From positions 1 to 43,282 of IMG/VR virus record IMGVR_UViG_3300037586_005958: 43,282 nt of DNA. One strand, written 5' to 3'. The stretch comes from a virus. Under the pieces are notes generated by a model. It saw only the letters and a list, made by a program, of their open reading frames with translations, was not told the origin of the DNA and made no database searches. A program made the position numbers and the translations under genes. This document shows positions 1 through 10,578 of this stretch, piece by piece (positions within the stretch are counted from its first letter, which is position 1; each line of letters starts with the position of its first letter).

Positions 1-3000
1 CAGTTCCCGCATATGCCCTGGTGAAATATTCGCTATCCTGACGGTCGGCTTCTAGAGTGCGCAGCGTGCGATGGAGTCTTACTTTCATTACATATGTTTT
101 GGTGGGATCTACCGAGCCAAATTCATCCTCTCTCTTAGATACAAAAGAGTTGAGCGGCTGTTGGAAAAAGTCTATTGTTTCGCAAACAAAGTTGTCTATG
201 GCGAGTTTATAGTTTTCTTTGCCGGCGCCCATCCATCGAACTCGGTTTAAGTTTCTCTCCGTAGTGCTCCCCGTATAAGAGGCGGCTATGCTGGCGGAGC
301 CCACCCCAGAGTCATAAAGATATCCGCTGCCAGCAGTGCTCCCGAATCCGTCGGACCGGACTTCTTTAGCGCTTAAATAATCTTCGGGGCGTAATAAGGC
401 CTCAAATGGCAACTTTTGCATATAATAATAGTTGGATTCGGCCGGGGGCCACGCTGCGCTTGACAGTGGCACCTTCAAAAGGCTATCTTGTGCGTAATAG
501 GACAAAGAGAAAGCTCCGGGCGCGGTGCCGAGGCAGTGGGTGACGTAGGATTGATCGACCGTTGTGCCCTTGCTGCTGGCTATAACGGGAGTAGACTCGG
601 CCGCTGAGGCCGTGATATCAAAGCCGTAAACCCCTCCGCCTGCCGCGGGCTCGTTTTTTATGATAAAATTACTAACCCCAATCCCCGATTTAATAGTATT
701 AAATAATATTCCAGGAGAAAATAAAGGCTCAACTATGGCTCTAGCAGCCGGAGCGAAGGGCCGGTGGTCGTCGGTAACGCCGTAAGTGGCTTGATCGGCA
801 GCTGTCGCTTCCCAAAACTGTCCATATGATGCTGAATACAGATTATACAACTCCACTGTTCTTTCTGCGGGATAGAACCCCTTATATGGCAAGAACTTAA
901 GCAGCGCGTTGCAGCGAAGCGCCAGTTTGTCTTTCTTGATAATGTCATCATTAACCAGTAGGTTGTCTCCATAGTCTGCGTCAATAGCATCAAAAAGTTT
1001 CAAGAAATCAGAGTTTGTATATGTCTTAAAGAAATTGTTCTGGACGCTGCTTGAAAGTGCCGAGCCAGTAAGATCCAAGAAGCCATCGTTATCTGCCAAG
1101 AAGTTACCGTGGGCCTTATCACTATTAAGATAATAATCCATATGTTCGCTTATTCGGAACTCCGGAACTATAGAATAATCTTTGCCGACCAATCTAAGGT
1201 TCTCACAATATTGATCATAATCAAAATACGGTTGTTTACCAGATTGTTCCGGCGCCTTCCATGGCATATCGCCCCCGAAGACCACCCGGTTTTTATCAGC
1301 ATTGGTGCCACAAGGCTGTCGCGAAGCAAAGGTGCAACTTGCAGATATTGATTCCTCACCTGCTTCAGAGAATCCTGAGAAACCATTCATCAGCTGGCCG
1401 GAGCCGCTATAGGGATTAGTCGCATAAGTAGTAGTAAAGTTATTGTGTCCATCTAGGGGCCATATGCTCGCTGACACAACACGCGTCTGGCCGGCCGGGA
1501 GCATCCCAACTCCTGGCAGCAGCCTCCCCTCTGTCGAGCCGGTATCGGTGGTTCGACTGGCACGATCAAAATTCCATACGTTCTTAATACTAAAGGCCTC
1601 TCGCTTTCTGTTTTGCGGACGATAAGCGTTTATTCCTGCAGGGTATACTCTCTGTCTGTAGTTGACATAGACATTCTCTAACTCCTCAAATGGAGAGTTG
1701 CTCTGGTCTGCTTGATCTTTAAGCAGAATTGCATTGAGACGATTAGCATAGAGATCGGACCTTCTCGTCTGATATTGTAAATTCAGCTTATTATTCAACT
1801 GAATGTTAGTGAAGTAGTCAATCTTATTACCATAAGAGCTCTTATAGGTTAATGCTTGATAGATTGAGTCATCGGTAACCTTTTCGGTGTTGTTCAACGA
1901 AACAAGGGTGTGCTCTAAGGGCCTGTGAAGGCTCTGGATGGGCGCCTCGTGGTATTGAATGATAGAGTTACCATTAGCCGGGAAAACCTGCGGACGGTTG
2001 GTACTGTTGCGCGTACGGAGCGATAGGATGTTCTTGCTCCTCTGGGCTCTTACTACTGGATGCGAATGTGGGCCGGCCTGAATCTGTCGGAACGTGGGCC
2101 ATCCGTAGGGCCCATTGCGATTAAGCATAAGGAAGTTGAAAAATGATGCCGATCCGTAAGACGTGAGAGACATCGGGTAAACAGCTTGATTGGGCCAATA
2201 TGCGGTTCTGTTAATATATGCCGGAATGCCTTTGGCCGGGGCCGCGGCCTCTGGCCACACTGGGTATCCTAATAAATTTTGAGATGCCGTAATCGGTTCA
2301 TATAAGCCTATATTTAGACCCGTAAACCCGAAAACATACCAAGGGCTGAGTCCTGCAGTATTAAGAGGCTTCATATCATAAGCATAATAAAGATCTCCAC
2401 CATCAGAAGCAATTGCTCCATCGCTCGCGCTAATAAGCAAGTTCTCCATTTTGGTAGCCGGCCACGCCTTAGTTATTCCACCGGTAAACGCCGTGACATC
2501 AATAATATTAACGCCAGATACGCTTGCAAGTGCAGAAGTAATATTGCCAACACTGCCTACGCTTTTCATCGTAAGTGTAATTTGAGTATTACTTGAACCT
2601 TGGGCCGCAGTAATGCCAGAATCGTATCCGGATTGTCCGTTGCCCGATGATGCAAAATCTATATTACTATCGGAAGTACCATTGATAGCTTTAATAATGA
2701 GCGCAGCTATCTGGGCATCAGTAAGGCTATTCGTGCCAATGCCGATCTGACTAACTCCTTCGGTAGGATTAGTTGTTGCTGATACATCCAACAATATCGT
2801 AGTGGCGGGAAGGCCTTCGCCGTCAGCGCTGGTGGGTATGGTGAACGTAAACGATGCATCGTTGCCGGCCGCGGCGTAACCAGTGGTATCAATCGCATCG
2901 ACGGCTTGGGCGTAGGCGGTGTTGATATAACCGGTCGAAGAACTAGGATACTGCACCGGACCATCGTAACCAAAAAATACCGCTCCGCTGATCATCGAGG

Positions 3001-6000
3001 CATTAACCCACGCATATTGCTTAGTGCTGCGCGGAATAGGATGAGAAACATTGGCGTTGTCATACACAGTACCTGTTGTAAACTGCTGCGCATTAGTAAA
3101 TTGGGGATTAAGGCTGCCGTTGGTACCGCCGTGCCAGCTCTTATACGTAAATCGTTGCTTCGCATTCCGATTAATCTTCTGCCATGAAGGAGTTGTGGGA
3201 TACGTCGATCCCCATGGCGGCATCACACCATATTGTCCATCGATGCCGAACTGGCCGCAATGCAGCGCATCCAAAGTCCGCAGGCCGCGGCTGTAGTTCA
3301 GTTGATCAAGTACGCGCATGCTGCCTGAAATGCCACTTCCGGAGCTTCTCACTGGTAAATTGCGGAACGGGAGAGCATTATAAACTGATTTCTCTTCGTG
3401 AGCCGGATCCATATAACCAAGTGATGCTACTTCGTAGCCGCCGGGTGCACCGAAGCGATTTACAAAAATGCTATGGTTCGAGTTGGCTTCGGTGCGCTCG
3501 GGGAGGGCAAAGTTTAGAGAACTCTCAACGATGGGGCTCGGAGCATCGGACTGAATTATGGGTCCGTTCACAGCTGTTAAATTCGAATATTCCATTTGAT
3601 CGTGAATTGTTGTATTAGAGTCATCGGTGGTGTCGCCCATTCTCCACCAAGAAAGGAGTCCAGCGCTTAAAACATATCTTAAGTCTGGCTGATTTCCGCC
3701 GTTGTATAATATTGTAGCCTCCGTCGCAGACAGTGCTCTTGTCCAAACAGCTACATCGGTGATGTTCCCATCGAACTCTCCGTACGGGCCGGCCTGGTTA
3801 TATGCACCAATGGTAACCCCGTCGACGGAAATGTCCGCCGGGGTGCCGCTGGTGTCGGTTGCTGAAGGGGTGCTAAGTTCTCCGTTGACATATATTGATG
3901 GTACAGTTGAATCTCCGCCTGGGTGGGATACGATTAGGTGTTTCCACTTGTTAGTTTCGAGAGCGCCTGCGGCTGATCTGACATACCAACCCGCGCTCGC
4001 GAAGCTGACGAAGATTCTTCCGTCAGAGTTATACACGGCGATCTGGCGCCGGCCGTAAGTAGAGGTTGCCCTTCCTGCAACCCATATAGTGTCGCTGTTA
4101 TTTAAAGCGGTTGGTTTAACCCATGCCGCAACAGTAAAGGGTTTTATGCCCGACCCAGTGCCGCCAATCTTCGCAGCCCAACCGGATGGACCTACTGACG
4201 AGGATAAATAATCATCGCTGCCGTCAAAGAACACAGATTTTGTGCTTGTTGCTCTCTGTAGCTCCATAGGGCGCCGAGTTCTACCAAGGGCTGTCTCAGG
4301 ATACAACGCAAAGTCAAACGACTGATCTCGGAAGAACGGATCATTGATACTTCTCCCGGCGCTCTGAACTATCTGATAGGTATGCTGATAGTTGCCTATC
4401 CGGTTGTGTATTATTGTTCCGGACATTCTTTCTTTGAGATCGGCGGTCGTCATCTTAATATTCTTAATATTAACAGGGCGCTTGGCTGTTTCTTCTCTTA
4501 AGAGGTTGGCTTTAGGACGATTGTAAAGATACGGAGGTGAGACGGCGGGTGAGTGTGGCTCGGGGTACTGCGGTCCTACAATGCCCAAAGCGCCTGATAT
4601 CGGTGTGGTTCCGCTTATGAGCTTGCCTAGCAGAACCTTAAAGCCCTCTGGGCGCGTATCGGAGTTGTCTAGACCATTTGCAGTATTGTATGTGCTGACA
4701 TCTCCCTTTACAGCACTGCTTAGATTAAGTTCAACGTGGCGATACTGGCGCCCTCCTACAAACTTCTCCGTAAATGGTCCCTGTACGGGTGCCTCATAAT
4801 GTGGCCCATAAACATCATTGTGAAGGTTCGTCAGTTCAACGCCATCCGTAAAGCTAGAAGACACTAAAGCGCTATAGCCGCTCGCATGATAAGGGTAAGA
4901 AGAGCTATACAGGCTAAACGGAGCCGCTGTCGCACCATCCAAAACGGTATACGGGACTGACTTGTTAATGGCTGTATCAAGCTCAAAGCTTAGACGCTTC
5001 TTTTTCGAGGGATTCAGCACATCAATGCTATCTTTGCCCTTGTTTACGTCTTCCGCAAACATCAACATGACATTTGAAGGAATGTTGGTGCCTGGACGTA
5101 GCGGGCCTACAGGCGACGTTGCTGTGTAAATCACATCTCTACGTGAACCTTGCGGAATATTGATACCTCCGCGAATTATTCGCCGAGCTTCATCGAGATT
5201 TTCAAAGTTGATGCGATAGGGTGTATCCAGCTTTCTATCGCGGATGGACTTGCGCGCCTTGAGAATCATACTGCGCCCAAAGTTCACACCGTTATCGGGA
5301 GTAGCTAAGACTTTGCCCGTAGCTCGTTCGGCCAACTCAAGCCACCAGTGTGAATTGGTGTCCTGGCGGCCGCTAAGGGGTCGATGCGTAAACTTCCAAC
5401 CAGGGCTTGCATTAAGAACAGGAACCATAGGGCCGGACGGATCTGGTACCTTCATATCTAAAGTTGGGAACTTGTGTTGATACTTGTCGCGACCTAATAT
5501 GGTGTTCTCCACAACTATACGAATATTCTTCGAAAAATCCGCGCCGGCTGGCACTAGCTGTTCGGCAATCGCTGCCAACGAAGAATCAAACCATTTATAA
5601 AACTCAACATATTTATCAAGATCTGGTGTGTTATCTACGCGCTGGAAGAACAGGGTGCGCAGCTTGCTTAGATTCTTATATTCTGCGCGATACTTATTAA
5701 CCGGCTCGCCAATAAGATTATCAAACTCGCTGATTGTTCCAAAAATATTCAACATCTCTTCGGATATGGTTTGATACATGCTTTTTTCTAAAGCAAAGAA
5801 GAAATTAATAGGCCTCGTGGAGCGCACAAATTGAAGATCATCGATATCATCCAAAATACTTATCATATCTTGAGAGTAGAGATTTTCAGGAAGTGTTTGT
5901 TTTGCAGAAACCAAGTAGTCTACATCTACAACCTTAGTGCTGCTGACGGGGAAGTTATAACCCAAGCCAGGATGTTGCACCTTCAGAATGGGTCCCAGGA

Positions 6001-8989
6001 AACCATAGGAAGATGTCCCTAGCGCTGCCGAGCCAGAAGAAAAGTCTGTTACTATAAACTGGCCTGAAGCATTTGATCCGGTTACTTGCTCAAAATCCCA
6101 GTTTAATGCTAGTGTTTCAATTTGGGGCACTTCAAAAGCACGAGGGCGAGCATTAGTGTGCTTGCTGCCGCTCTGAAAGAGATAGGCATTCTTATAGGGG
6201 GCTTTCGCGCCATAGTTTTTCACGTCTTTAGCGTGGGCCTTGATCGTATCGTTGTCTAGATAATCAAGCCAGTACCTGCACGCCGCCATCTTAACATCGG
6301 ATTTGGTGATAACCGAACCAGTAAAGTTGGTTGCATGGGCACCGACATACACCCTCTTTGAGCCCGTCACAAAGCCAGCTTGTGTGATGTGGATGGAAGG
6401 GCTCGCGGGGTATCCAGCTACACCCGTGCTCGCCGAGAACTCATTCAGCAACAAGCCGGCTTCATACTGCGCGCCATAAAGTTCAACAACCCACTTGTGG
6501 GGGAGCGGGTTAGAGCCCGCGTCTGCGCCGGGAGGCAAAGAACCGCTAGCATAAGAAGCCTGCGGATAGGAGTCGGGCTTGACACGAACAGCAAGCGACC
6601 AAGTGCTGTTATCATAAAGTTGATTAAAAACAGAGCTCGTGAGCTCAGGAACGTATCCCCCCTGGGCGGGAGAGACATTGCTAGACGTTAAAACAAATCT
6701 GGCATTGCTGGAACCCACTTCGTCGCGAACGGCATACACCTGAAAGTTGGTTTGGTCGGGGACGGTCGTTCCGCCCCCTTTCAAATACCATGTGGCATTT
6801 GTGGCGTCGGGGCAAGCCGTGTGCACCCCAAAAAGCGATGAGGATAAGTCTGTAAAGTTTTGCGTATTAAACTGCGCATGCCGCTCGCCAATTTTCTTGG
6901 GAAAAAGTATTTCACTCTCTAAGGTGAAGGCATACCCTTTTTCTAAACTTCCCGATATAGCAGCAAGCTGAGCCGAGCCAGTAATAAAACTTACCGTATT
7001 GGATTCATCTGCGCTGGATGAGTGTTGGAATACAAAAGCAGAGTTTCTATCAGTATGATTAAAGTCAATCAAGCGCTTTCGCGTTTCACTTAGAGTAGTA
7101 TTGTCGCGAAACTGGTATTCGATATTGTTTCCGTACAGGTTTAGTTTGATAAGCTCTTCGTCAATTCCAAAACACCGGAAAAGATTGCGAAATGACTTTT
7201 CGGTCCCCTTGGACTTATAGATGTGAATCAGATTATTATAAATGTTTTGATAGATGGTATTCTTAATATCATTGAGAGGCTTCAGATAAAGCTTGTTTTC
7301 GCTTCGATCAGCAAGCTGTTCCAGGATATCCGCATCTAAAAACAGCTCCGGCGCCAGGAGGCCCCGGTCGGCGAGCAGTCGATTGGCGAAAACATTAGGC
7401 TTTGTTGAGCCGGTTACATATTCATAGTTTTTGACATTGTTCATGGCCTCAATCTGAAGCTGCAGAGAATCAAAATAGCTAGAAACAATCTGGGTTAGGT
7501 TGTGTAAGGTATTTCCGGCGTCTGGATCTGACTCTTGCATCCACGTCGGGAACATCGAGAACAGAGAAGCATTGTTATTAGCATCATAAACGGTACCGCT
7601 CGTTTCCAATCTGGTGTTCAAGGCGACCACATCGGGATGCGACGAGTACATGATAGGATCCAAGAACTCGTAAGCCGCTGCCGAAGCAGAGACAATAGCA
7701 GAGCCAGTATTTCTTATCGCCGAGTTGTAGGTTGCGTCTCGGTTCCACGTACCATTAGTAACGCGCCCCGAAAAATCTAGGATAGTTAAGTCTTTAGCAG
7801 CAGTCCCAACAATCCCCTCGTTGAACTTATAATAAACGCCTAGGTCTGTGTTGGCGGTGTCGGTATTGGTGCCGCCTCCCACTTGACTGATCCAATAGCG
7901 CCCAACGTCTTTAGAAGAGCGTTGTGTCTTCCAATATCTGAACTCATCCAGGGATCCTGACAACTTGCCGGCGTATTGGGCACCGACGGATCCAGAGGGG
8001 TCCGTACGGAGCGCTCCGATATAAGCCGATAGGGCGCCACTTACAGCTTGAAAGCCGACGCCCGTCGTACCATGTAATCCAGTATGGAAGGAGTTTTCTT
8101 TGTTTAGGTTGCCATCGACATAAAACCTAGTGGTGATCGCGCCAGTACCCCCTGCCGCGCTAGCAGATTTAAAAGTAAATGCATAATGATGCCACGCATC
8201 GTCGCACACAGTGGCGACTGTAACGTCTGAGTTTCCTACTGAAGCAGTTGTAAATCCCAAAGGGCGCCCTGGGGTCCCCGATCCCGACAACAGCGTCACC
8301 CTAAATGGATCTGTTCCTCCTGCATTGCCCGACAACTCAATTCGGAGGCGACCGTAATCGATAGAAGTAACTGCTTCATTGTTCCACAGATCGAAAATAA
8401 CCTCTTTCTCAGTATTGCTCGTATCAAAAGCTTGCTTTTTGAGCCAAAACTCTACCGATACGCCCTTGGTGAGATCAAAGTCTAGATTTGAAGCGCGGGA
8501 TTGTGCTGGATTCCAAATGTTCCCCGGCGCGGCACGAGGCACTGTGCTTTTAATATGCGGACCGCCGTATAAACTAATATATTCTTTAGTAACCGGAAGA
8601 CCATAGCCATCAGCGCTTATCGTGGTGTTGCCCCACCCTGCATAAGAAAAGTTAATATATCCCGTAGTTCTGGGATATTCATTATCGAGAATGTGTAGGT
8701 CTATATATGAAGAGCTGTTTTGCCACGCAAGCCTCTCGGCTAAAGAGCCGTCATAGGGATATGTTTTATAAATATTGGTTATCGCATCAGCGTAATATTT
8801 TTTGGCAGAACCATAACGAGCGAAGTTTTTGGGCTCGGTAAAATCTACCCGAGGCACAAACCTCTTTTCGTGAATACCGTCAGCTTCAAGATAGTCAACC
8901 GACTCTACGTCGGCGCCGACTTCTTGGGCGGACTTGCGGGCTAAAGATTTTGTAACAGTAACTTTGTCAAATAAATCTTTGAGACTCAT
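1..8989 (-). CDS. Giant virion protein with two LamG-like domains, 3' end outside window
   Basis: The frame opens at an ATG two bases after the stop of the 528-residue gene and stays open to the left edge, giving at least 2,996 residues; the C-terminus is missing. Around residues 165-370 and 1580-1790 there are LamG/concanavalin-type jellyroll segments. The first includes VEFWLKK, DDAWHHYAFTF, FYVDGNLN and GSLDEFRYWK; the second includes FTVAAWVKP, NKWKHLIVSHP, IYVNGEL and ITDVAVWTRALS. Around 566-616 there is a helical IYKSKGTEKSFRNLFRCFGI segment, a style I associate with tail or baseplate proteins. Around 2050-2170 a Ser/Thr/Gly-rich region resembles modules repeated in marine phage structural proteins. 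Composition is rich in Ser, Gly, Tyr and Asn, with no signal peptide. It lies directly downstream of the baseplate wedge genes, so a baseplate-attached fibre or adhesin binding glycans is the best inference. The exact role is unknown. Confidence 0.85.
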   Translation of the reverse strand, partial: MSLKDLFDKVTVTKSLARKSAQEVGADVESVDYLEADGIHEKRFVPRVDFTEPKNFARYGSAKKYYADAITNIYKTYPYDGSLAERLAWQNSSSYIDLHILDNEYPRTTGYINFSYAGWGNTTISADGYGLPVTKEYISLYGGPHIKSTVPRAAPGNIWNPAQSRASNLDFDLTKGVSVEFWLKKQAFDTSNTEKEVIFDLWNNEAVTSIDYGRLRIELSGNAGGTDPFRVTLLSGSGTPGRPLGFTTASVGNSDVTVATVCDDAWHHYAFTFKSASAAGGTGAITTRFYVDGNLNKENSFHTGLHGTTGVGFQAVSGALSAYIGALRTDPSGSVGAQYAGKLSGSLDEFRYWKTQRSSKDVGRYWISQVGGGTNTDTANTDLGVYYKFNEGIVGTAAKDLTILDFSGRVTNGTWNRDATYNSAIRNTGSAIVSASAAAYEFLDPIMYSSHPDVVALNTRLETSGTVYDANNNASLFSMFPTWMQESDPDAGNTLHNLTQIVSSYFDSLQLQIEAMNNVKNYEYVTGSTKPNVFANRLLADRGLLAPELFLDADILEQLADRSENKLYLKPLNDIKNTIYQNIYNNLIHIYKSKGTEKSFRNLFRCFGIDEELIKLNLYGNNIEYQFRDNTTLSETRKRLIDFNHTDRNSAFVFQHSSSADESNTVSFITGSAQLAAISGSLEKGYAFTLESEILFPKKIGERHAQFNTQNFTDLSSSLFGVHTACPDATNATWYLKGGGTTVPDQTNFQVYAVRDEVGSSNARFVLTSSNVSPAQGGYVPELTSSVFNQLYDNSTWSLAVRVKPDSYPQASYASGSLPPGADAGSNPLPHKWVVELYGAQYEAGLLLNEFSASTGVAGYPASPSIHITQAGFVTGSKRVYVGAHATNFTGSVITKSDVKMAACRYWLDYLDNDTIKAHAKDVKNYGAKAPYKNAYLFQSGSKHTNARPRAFEVPQIETLALNWDFEQVTGSNASGQFIVTDFSSGSAALGTSSYGFLGPILKVQHPGLGYNFPVSSTKVVDVDYLVSAKQTLPENLYSQDMISILDDIDDLQFVRSTRPINFFFALEKSMYQTISEEMLNIFGTISEFDNLIGEPVNKYRAEYKNLSKLRTLFFQRVDNTPDLDKYVEFYKWFDSSLAAIAEQLVPAGADFSKNIRIVVENTILGRDKYQHKFPTLDMKVPDPSGPMVPVLNASPGWKFTHRPLSGRQDTNSHWWLELAERATGKVLATPDNGVNFGRSMILKARKSIRDRKLDTPYRINFENLDEARRIIRGGINIPQGSRRDVIYTATSPVGPLRPGTNIPSNVMLMFAEDVNKGKDSIDVLNPSKKKRLSFELDTAINKSVPYTVLDGATAAPFSLYSSSYPYHASGYSALVSSSFTDGVELTNLHNDVYGPHYEAPVQGPFTEKFVGGRQYRHVELNLSSAVKGDVSTYNTANGLDNSDTRPEGFKVLLGKLISGTTPISGALGIVGPQYPEPHSPAVSPPYLYNRPKANLLREETAKRPVNIKNIKMTTADLKERMSGTIIHNRIGNYQHTYQIVQSAGRSINDPFFRDQSFDFALYPETALGRTRRPMELQRATSTKSVFFDGSDDYLSSSVGPSGWAAKIGGTGSGIKPFTVAAWVKPTALNNSDTIWVAGRATSTYGRRQIAVYNSDGRIFVSFASAGWYVRSAAGALETNKWKHLIVSHPGGDSTVPSIYVNGELSTPSATDTSGTPADISVDGVTIGAYNQAGPYGEFDGNITDVAVWTRALSATEATILYNGGNQPDLRYVLSAGLLSWWRMGDTTDDSNTTIHDQMEYSNLTAVNGPIIQSDAPSPIVESSLNFALPERTEANSNHSIFVNRFGAPGGYEVASLGYMDPAHEEKSVYNALPFRNLPVRSSGSGISGSMRVLDQLNYSRGLRTLDALHCGQFGIDGQYGVMPPWGSTYPTTPSWQKINRNAKQRFTYKSWHGGTNGSLNPQFTNAQQFTTGTVYDNANVSHPIPRSTKQYAWVNASMISGAVFFGYDGPVQYPSSSTGYINTAYAQAVDAIDTTGYAAAGNDASFTFTIPTSADGEGLPATTILLDVSATTNPTEGVSQIGIGTNSLTDAQIAALIIKAINGTSDSNIDFASSGNGQSGYDSGITAAQGSSNTQITLTMKSVGSVGNITSALASVSGVNIIDVTAFTGGITKAWPATKMENLLISASDGAIASDGGDLYYAYDMKPLNTAGLSPWYVFGFTGLNIGLYEPITASQNLLGYPVWPEAAAPAKGIPAYINRTAYWPNQAVYPMSLTSYGSASFFNFLMLNRNGPYGWPTFRQIQAGPHSHPVVRAQRSKNILSLRTRNSTNRPQVFPANGNSIIQYHEAPIQSLHRPLEHTLVSLNNTEKVTDDSIYQALTYKSSYGNKIDYFTNIQLNNKLNLQYQTRRSDLYANRLNAILLKDQADQSNSPFEELENVYVNYRQRVYPAGINAYRPQNRKREAFSIKNVWNFDRASRTTDTGSTEGRLLPGVGMLPAGQTRVVSASIWPLDGHNNFTTTYATNPYSGSGQLMNGFSGFSEAGEESISASCTFASRQPCGTNADKNRVVFGGDMPWKAPEQSGKQPYFDYDQYCENLRLVGKDYSIVPEFRISEHMDYYLNSDKAHGNFLADNDGFLDLTGSALSSSVQNNFFKTYTNSDFLKLFDAIDADYGDNLLVNDDIIKKDKLALRCNALLKFLPYKGFYPAERTVELYNLYSASYGQFWEATAADQATYGVTDDHRPFAPAARAIVEPLFSPGILFNTIKSGIGVSNFIIKNEPAAGGGVYGFDITASAAESTPVIASSKGTTVDQSYVTHCLGTAPGAFSLSYYAQDSLLKVPLSSAAWPPAESNYYYMQKLPFEALLRPEDYLSAKEVRSDGFGSTAGSGYLYDSGVGSASIAASYTGSTTERNLNRVRWMGAGKENYKLAIDNFVCETIDFFQQPLNSFVSKREDEFGSVDPTKTYVMKVRLHRTLRTLEADRQDSEYFTRAYAGT

Positions 8990-8991
8990 AT

Positions 8992-10578
8992 TTAACCTTC
9001 TTCGACTCTAAACTTAAATTCTTCCGGCTGTTCTACCCAGTCGCCAATCGAATCATTATAATAAGCAAACTTAATTCCATACATGTAATCAGCTTCAAGC
9101 ATTCCTATATCTAGGTCAAAATAGTTTCCGGAGACATCATATGAAAGATACGTAGAATAGGCACTGCCGGTTCCATAGGGCACAACAGCTAGATCGTCCG
9201 TCACCCTAAAAACCTTATAAGAGGCGCTAGGCAAAGAAGTATTAGAAAGTGTGCTGGTAGCAACCGTATAAATGGTGGGGGACCAATTTTTCTCACGAAT
9301 AAAGGTGCGGAAGCGCGCGGTGGAGCTACGCATATAGTTGGACTTTAAATTGCTAATGGTGGTAACATATTGATTAGTAGGCGCGTTATTATAAGCAGTT
9401 AAGGCCTTGGGGGCTATAGAGCCCGTCCAATAATGTACAGGGTTTGCCGCGGATCCGCTATACCACACATCAAAAAACTTCGACAACGTTCCTGTGGCTG
9501 CTAAAGAAGCTGTATAAATGCCAGTCTTGTACCAGCCGCCCGTAATGTTAGTATTGCCTGCCGCGGCGACACCTCCGCCGGCCGGGAGATTTAGTTTAGC
9601 TCCGCTAATCACACTAGATCCGGAATACAAACTCACCAATATCTCACCTTGTGCTACACCCGGGATATTAACAAGTCGGCCTCTAACGTAGTTATACAAA
9701 TATATCCTATTAAGATTGTCCGCAGCCGGAGCTAGGGAACTACTAATATAAAAACTTCCCCGATCGTCGGTGATGCGGGAGTCCCAGCGGGCTTCTAATA
9801 CCGGTCGCTTAAAGAAAAACTCCGAGGACCTGGAAAAAAACTTTTTGGTATAATACGATTCGGTTGCGCCCTGTATATCGAACAAAAGACTACCCTGACT
9901 TCCGGTATTCTGCCCTGTTGAACTTGAAAAATAAGACTCCTGGCTACCTGTTAAATAAACCCCCACTCCATAGTTGGCAATACCACTGCTTCCTGTCTCG
10001 CTTTGAAGCCAGTCCTCGACCAAAAAACTTATATCTACCTCTAAGTCTTCATATCCTTTGGGGAACGATACATTATAAGAAGGGTCCGCGGCGCCGGTCA
10101 GAAAGTCGCCGCCAGCGCGTGTCCATGCGCCAACCATGCCGCGGCGAATCCAGTTGGAGCCGCTATTATTATAGGTTACGTCTAAATACTCCTCCATATC
10201 CAGGCCAACCCCCTCTTCCCAAGAAGGGGCTGTATATGCATTGCCAATTGGCTGGACCAGCAGATTAAACTGTCGCGGTAGCGTAAACGCATGACGTGCA
10301 TTATACATCTTTAGGTACCACGTTACACTGCCGCTCGCAGGAATAGTGCCGGCGATTCTATCAGTCGACACGGTAGAAATTGGAAACTCCAAAATAGCAC
10401 GCGATAGTTCGGCAGATAGCCCATTAGAACTGGAAGCTTCTCCGTATATAGAGAAGATTTCTAGAACATCTGCTGCACCCATATTAGAGCCGGTACCGCG
10501 CTGACTATCGAGCAGAGAAGCCCTAAAGGCGTTAGTTATAGTGTTGTCTTTGGTGGCGGCATACCGCTTAATAGCCAT
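8992..10578 (-). CDS. Virion structural protein next to baseplate wedge genes, function unknown
   Basis: 528 residues with no catalytic motif that I recognise. The N-terminal third contains VLEIFSIYGEA and AELSRAILEFPI, then SGSVTWYLKMYNARHAFTLP; this pattern resembles uncharacterised structural proteins that follow gp6 in marine T4-like phages. The rest is rich in Ser, Gly, Thr and aromatic residues, as expected for beta-structured tail or neck parts. No signal peptide or membrane segment is visible. Its ATG lies on the stop of the gp6-like gene (one shared base), and its own stop is two bases before the start of the giant LamG protein. It is therefore very likely co-transcribed with both and part of the distal baseplate or fibre assembly. 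Function is inferred from position only. Confidence 0.8.
   Translation of the reverse strand: MAIKRYAATKDNTITNAFRASLLDSQRGTGSNMGAADVLEIFSIYGEASSSNGLSAELSRAILEFPISTVSTDRIAGTIPASGSVTWYLKMYNARHAFTLPRQFNLLVQPIGNAYTAPSWEEGVGLDMEEYLDVTYNNSGSNWIRRGMVGAWTRAGGDFLTGAADPSYNVSFPKGYEDLEVDISFLVEDWLQSETGSSGIANYGVGVYLTGSQESYFSSSTGQNTGSQGSLLFDIQGATESYYTKKFFSRSSEFFFKRPVLEARWDSRITDDRGSFYISSSLAPAADNLNRIYLYNYVRGRLVNIPGVAQGEILVSLYSGSSVISGAKLNLPAGGGVAAAGNTNITGGWYKTGIYTASLAATGTLSKFFDVWYSGSAANPVHYWTGSIAPKALTAYNNAPTNQYVTTISNLKSNYMRSSTARFRTFIREKNWSPTIYTVATSTLSNTSLPSASYKVFRVTDDLAVVPYGTGSAYSTYLSYDVSGNYFDLDIGMLEADYMYGIKFAYYNDSIGDWVEQPEEFKFRVEEG

Noticed and set aside
1109-8606. Many short plus-strand open frames across the left 9 kb
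   Set aside because: They lie opposite the giant minus-strand frame, have odd compositions rich in Arg, Ser and Cys, lack ribosome binding sites and show no family features.
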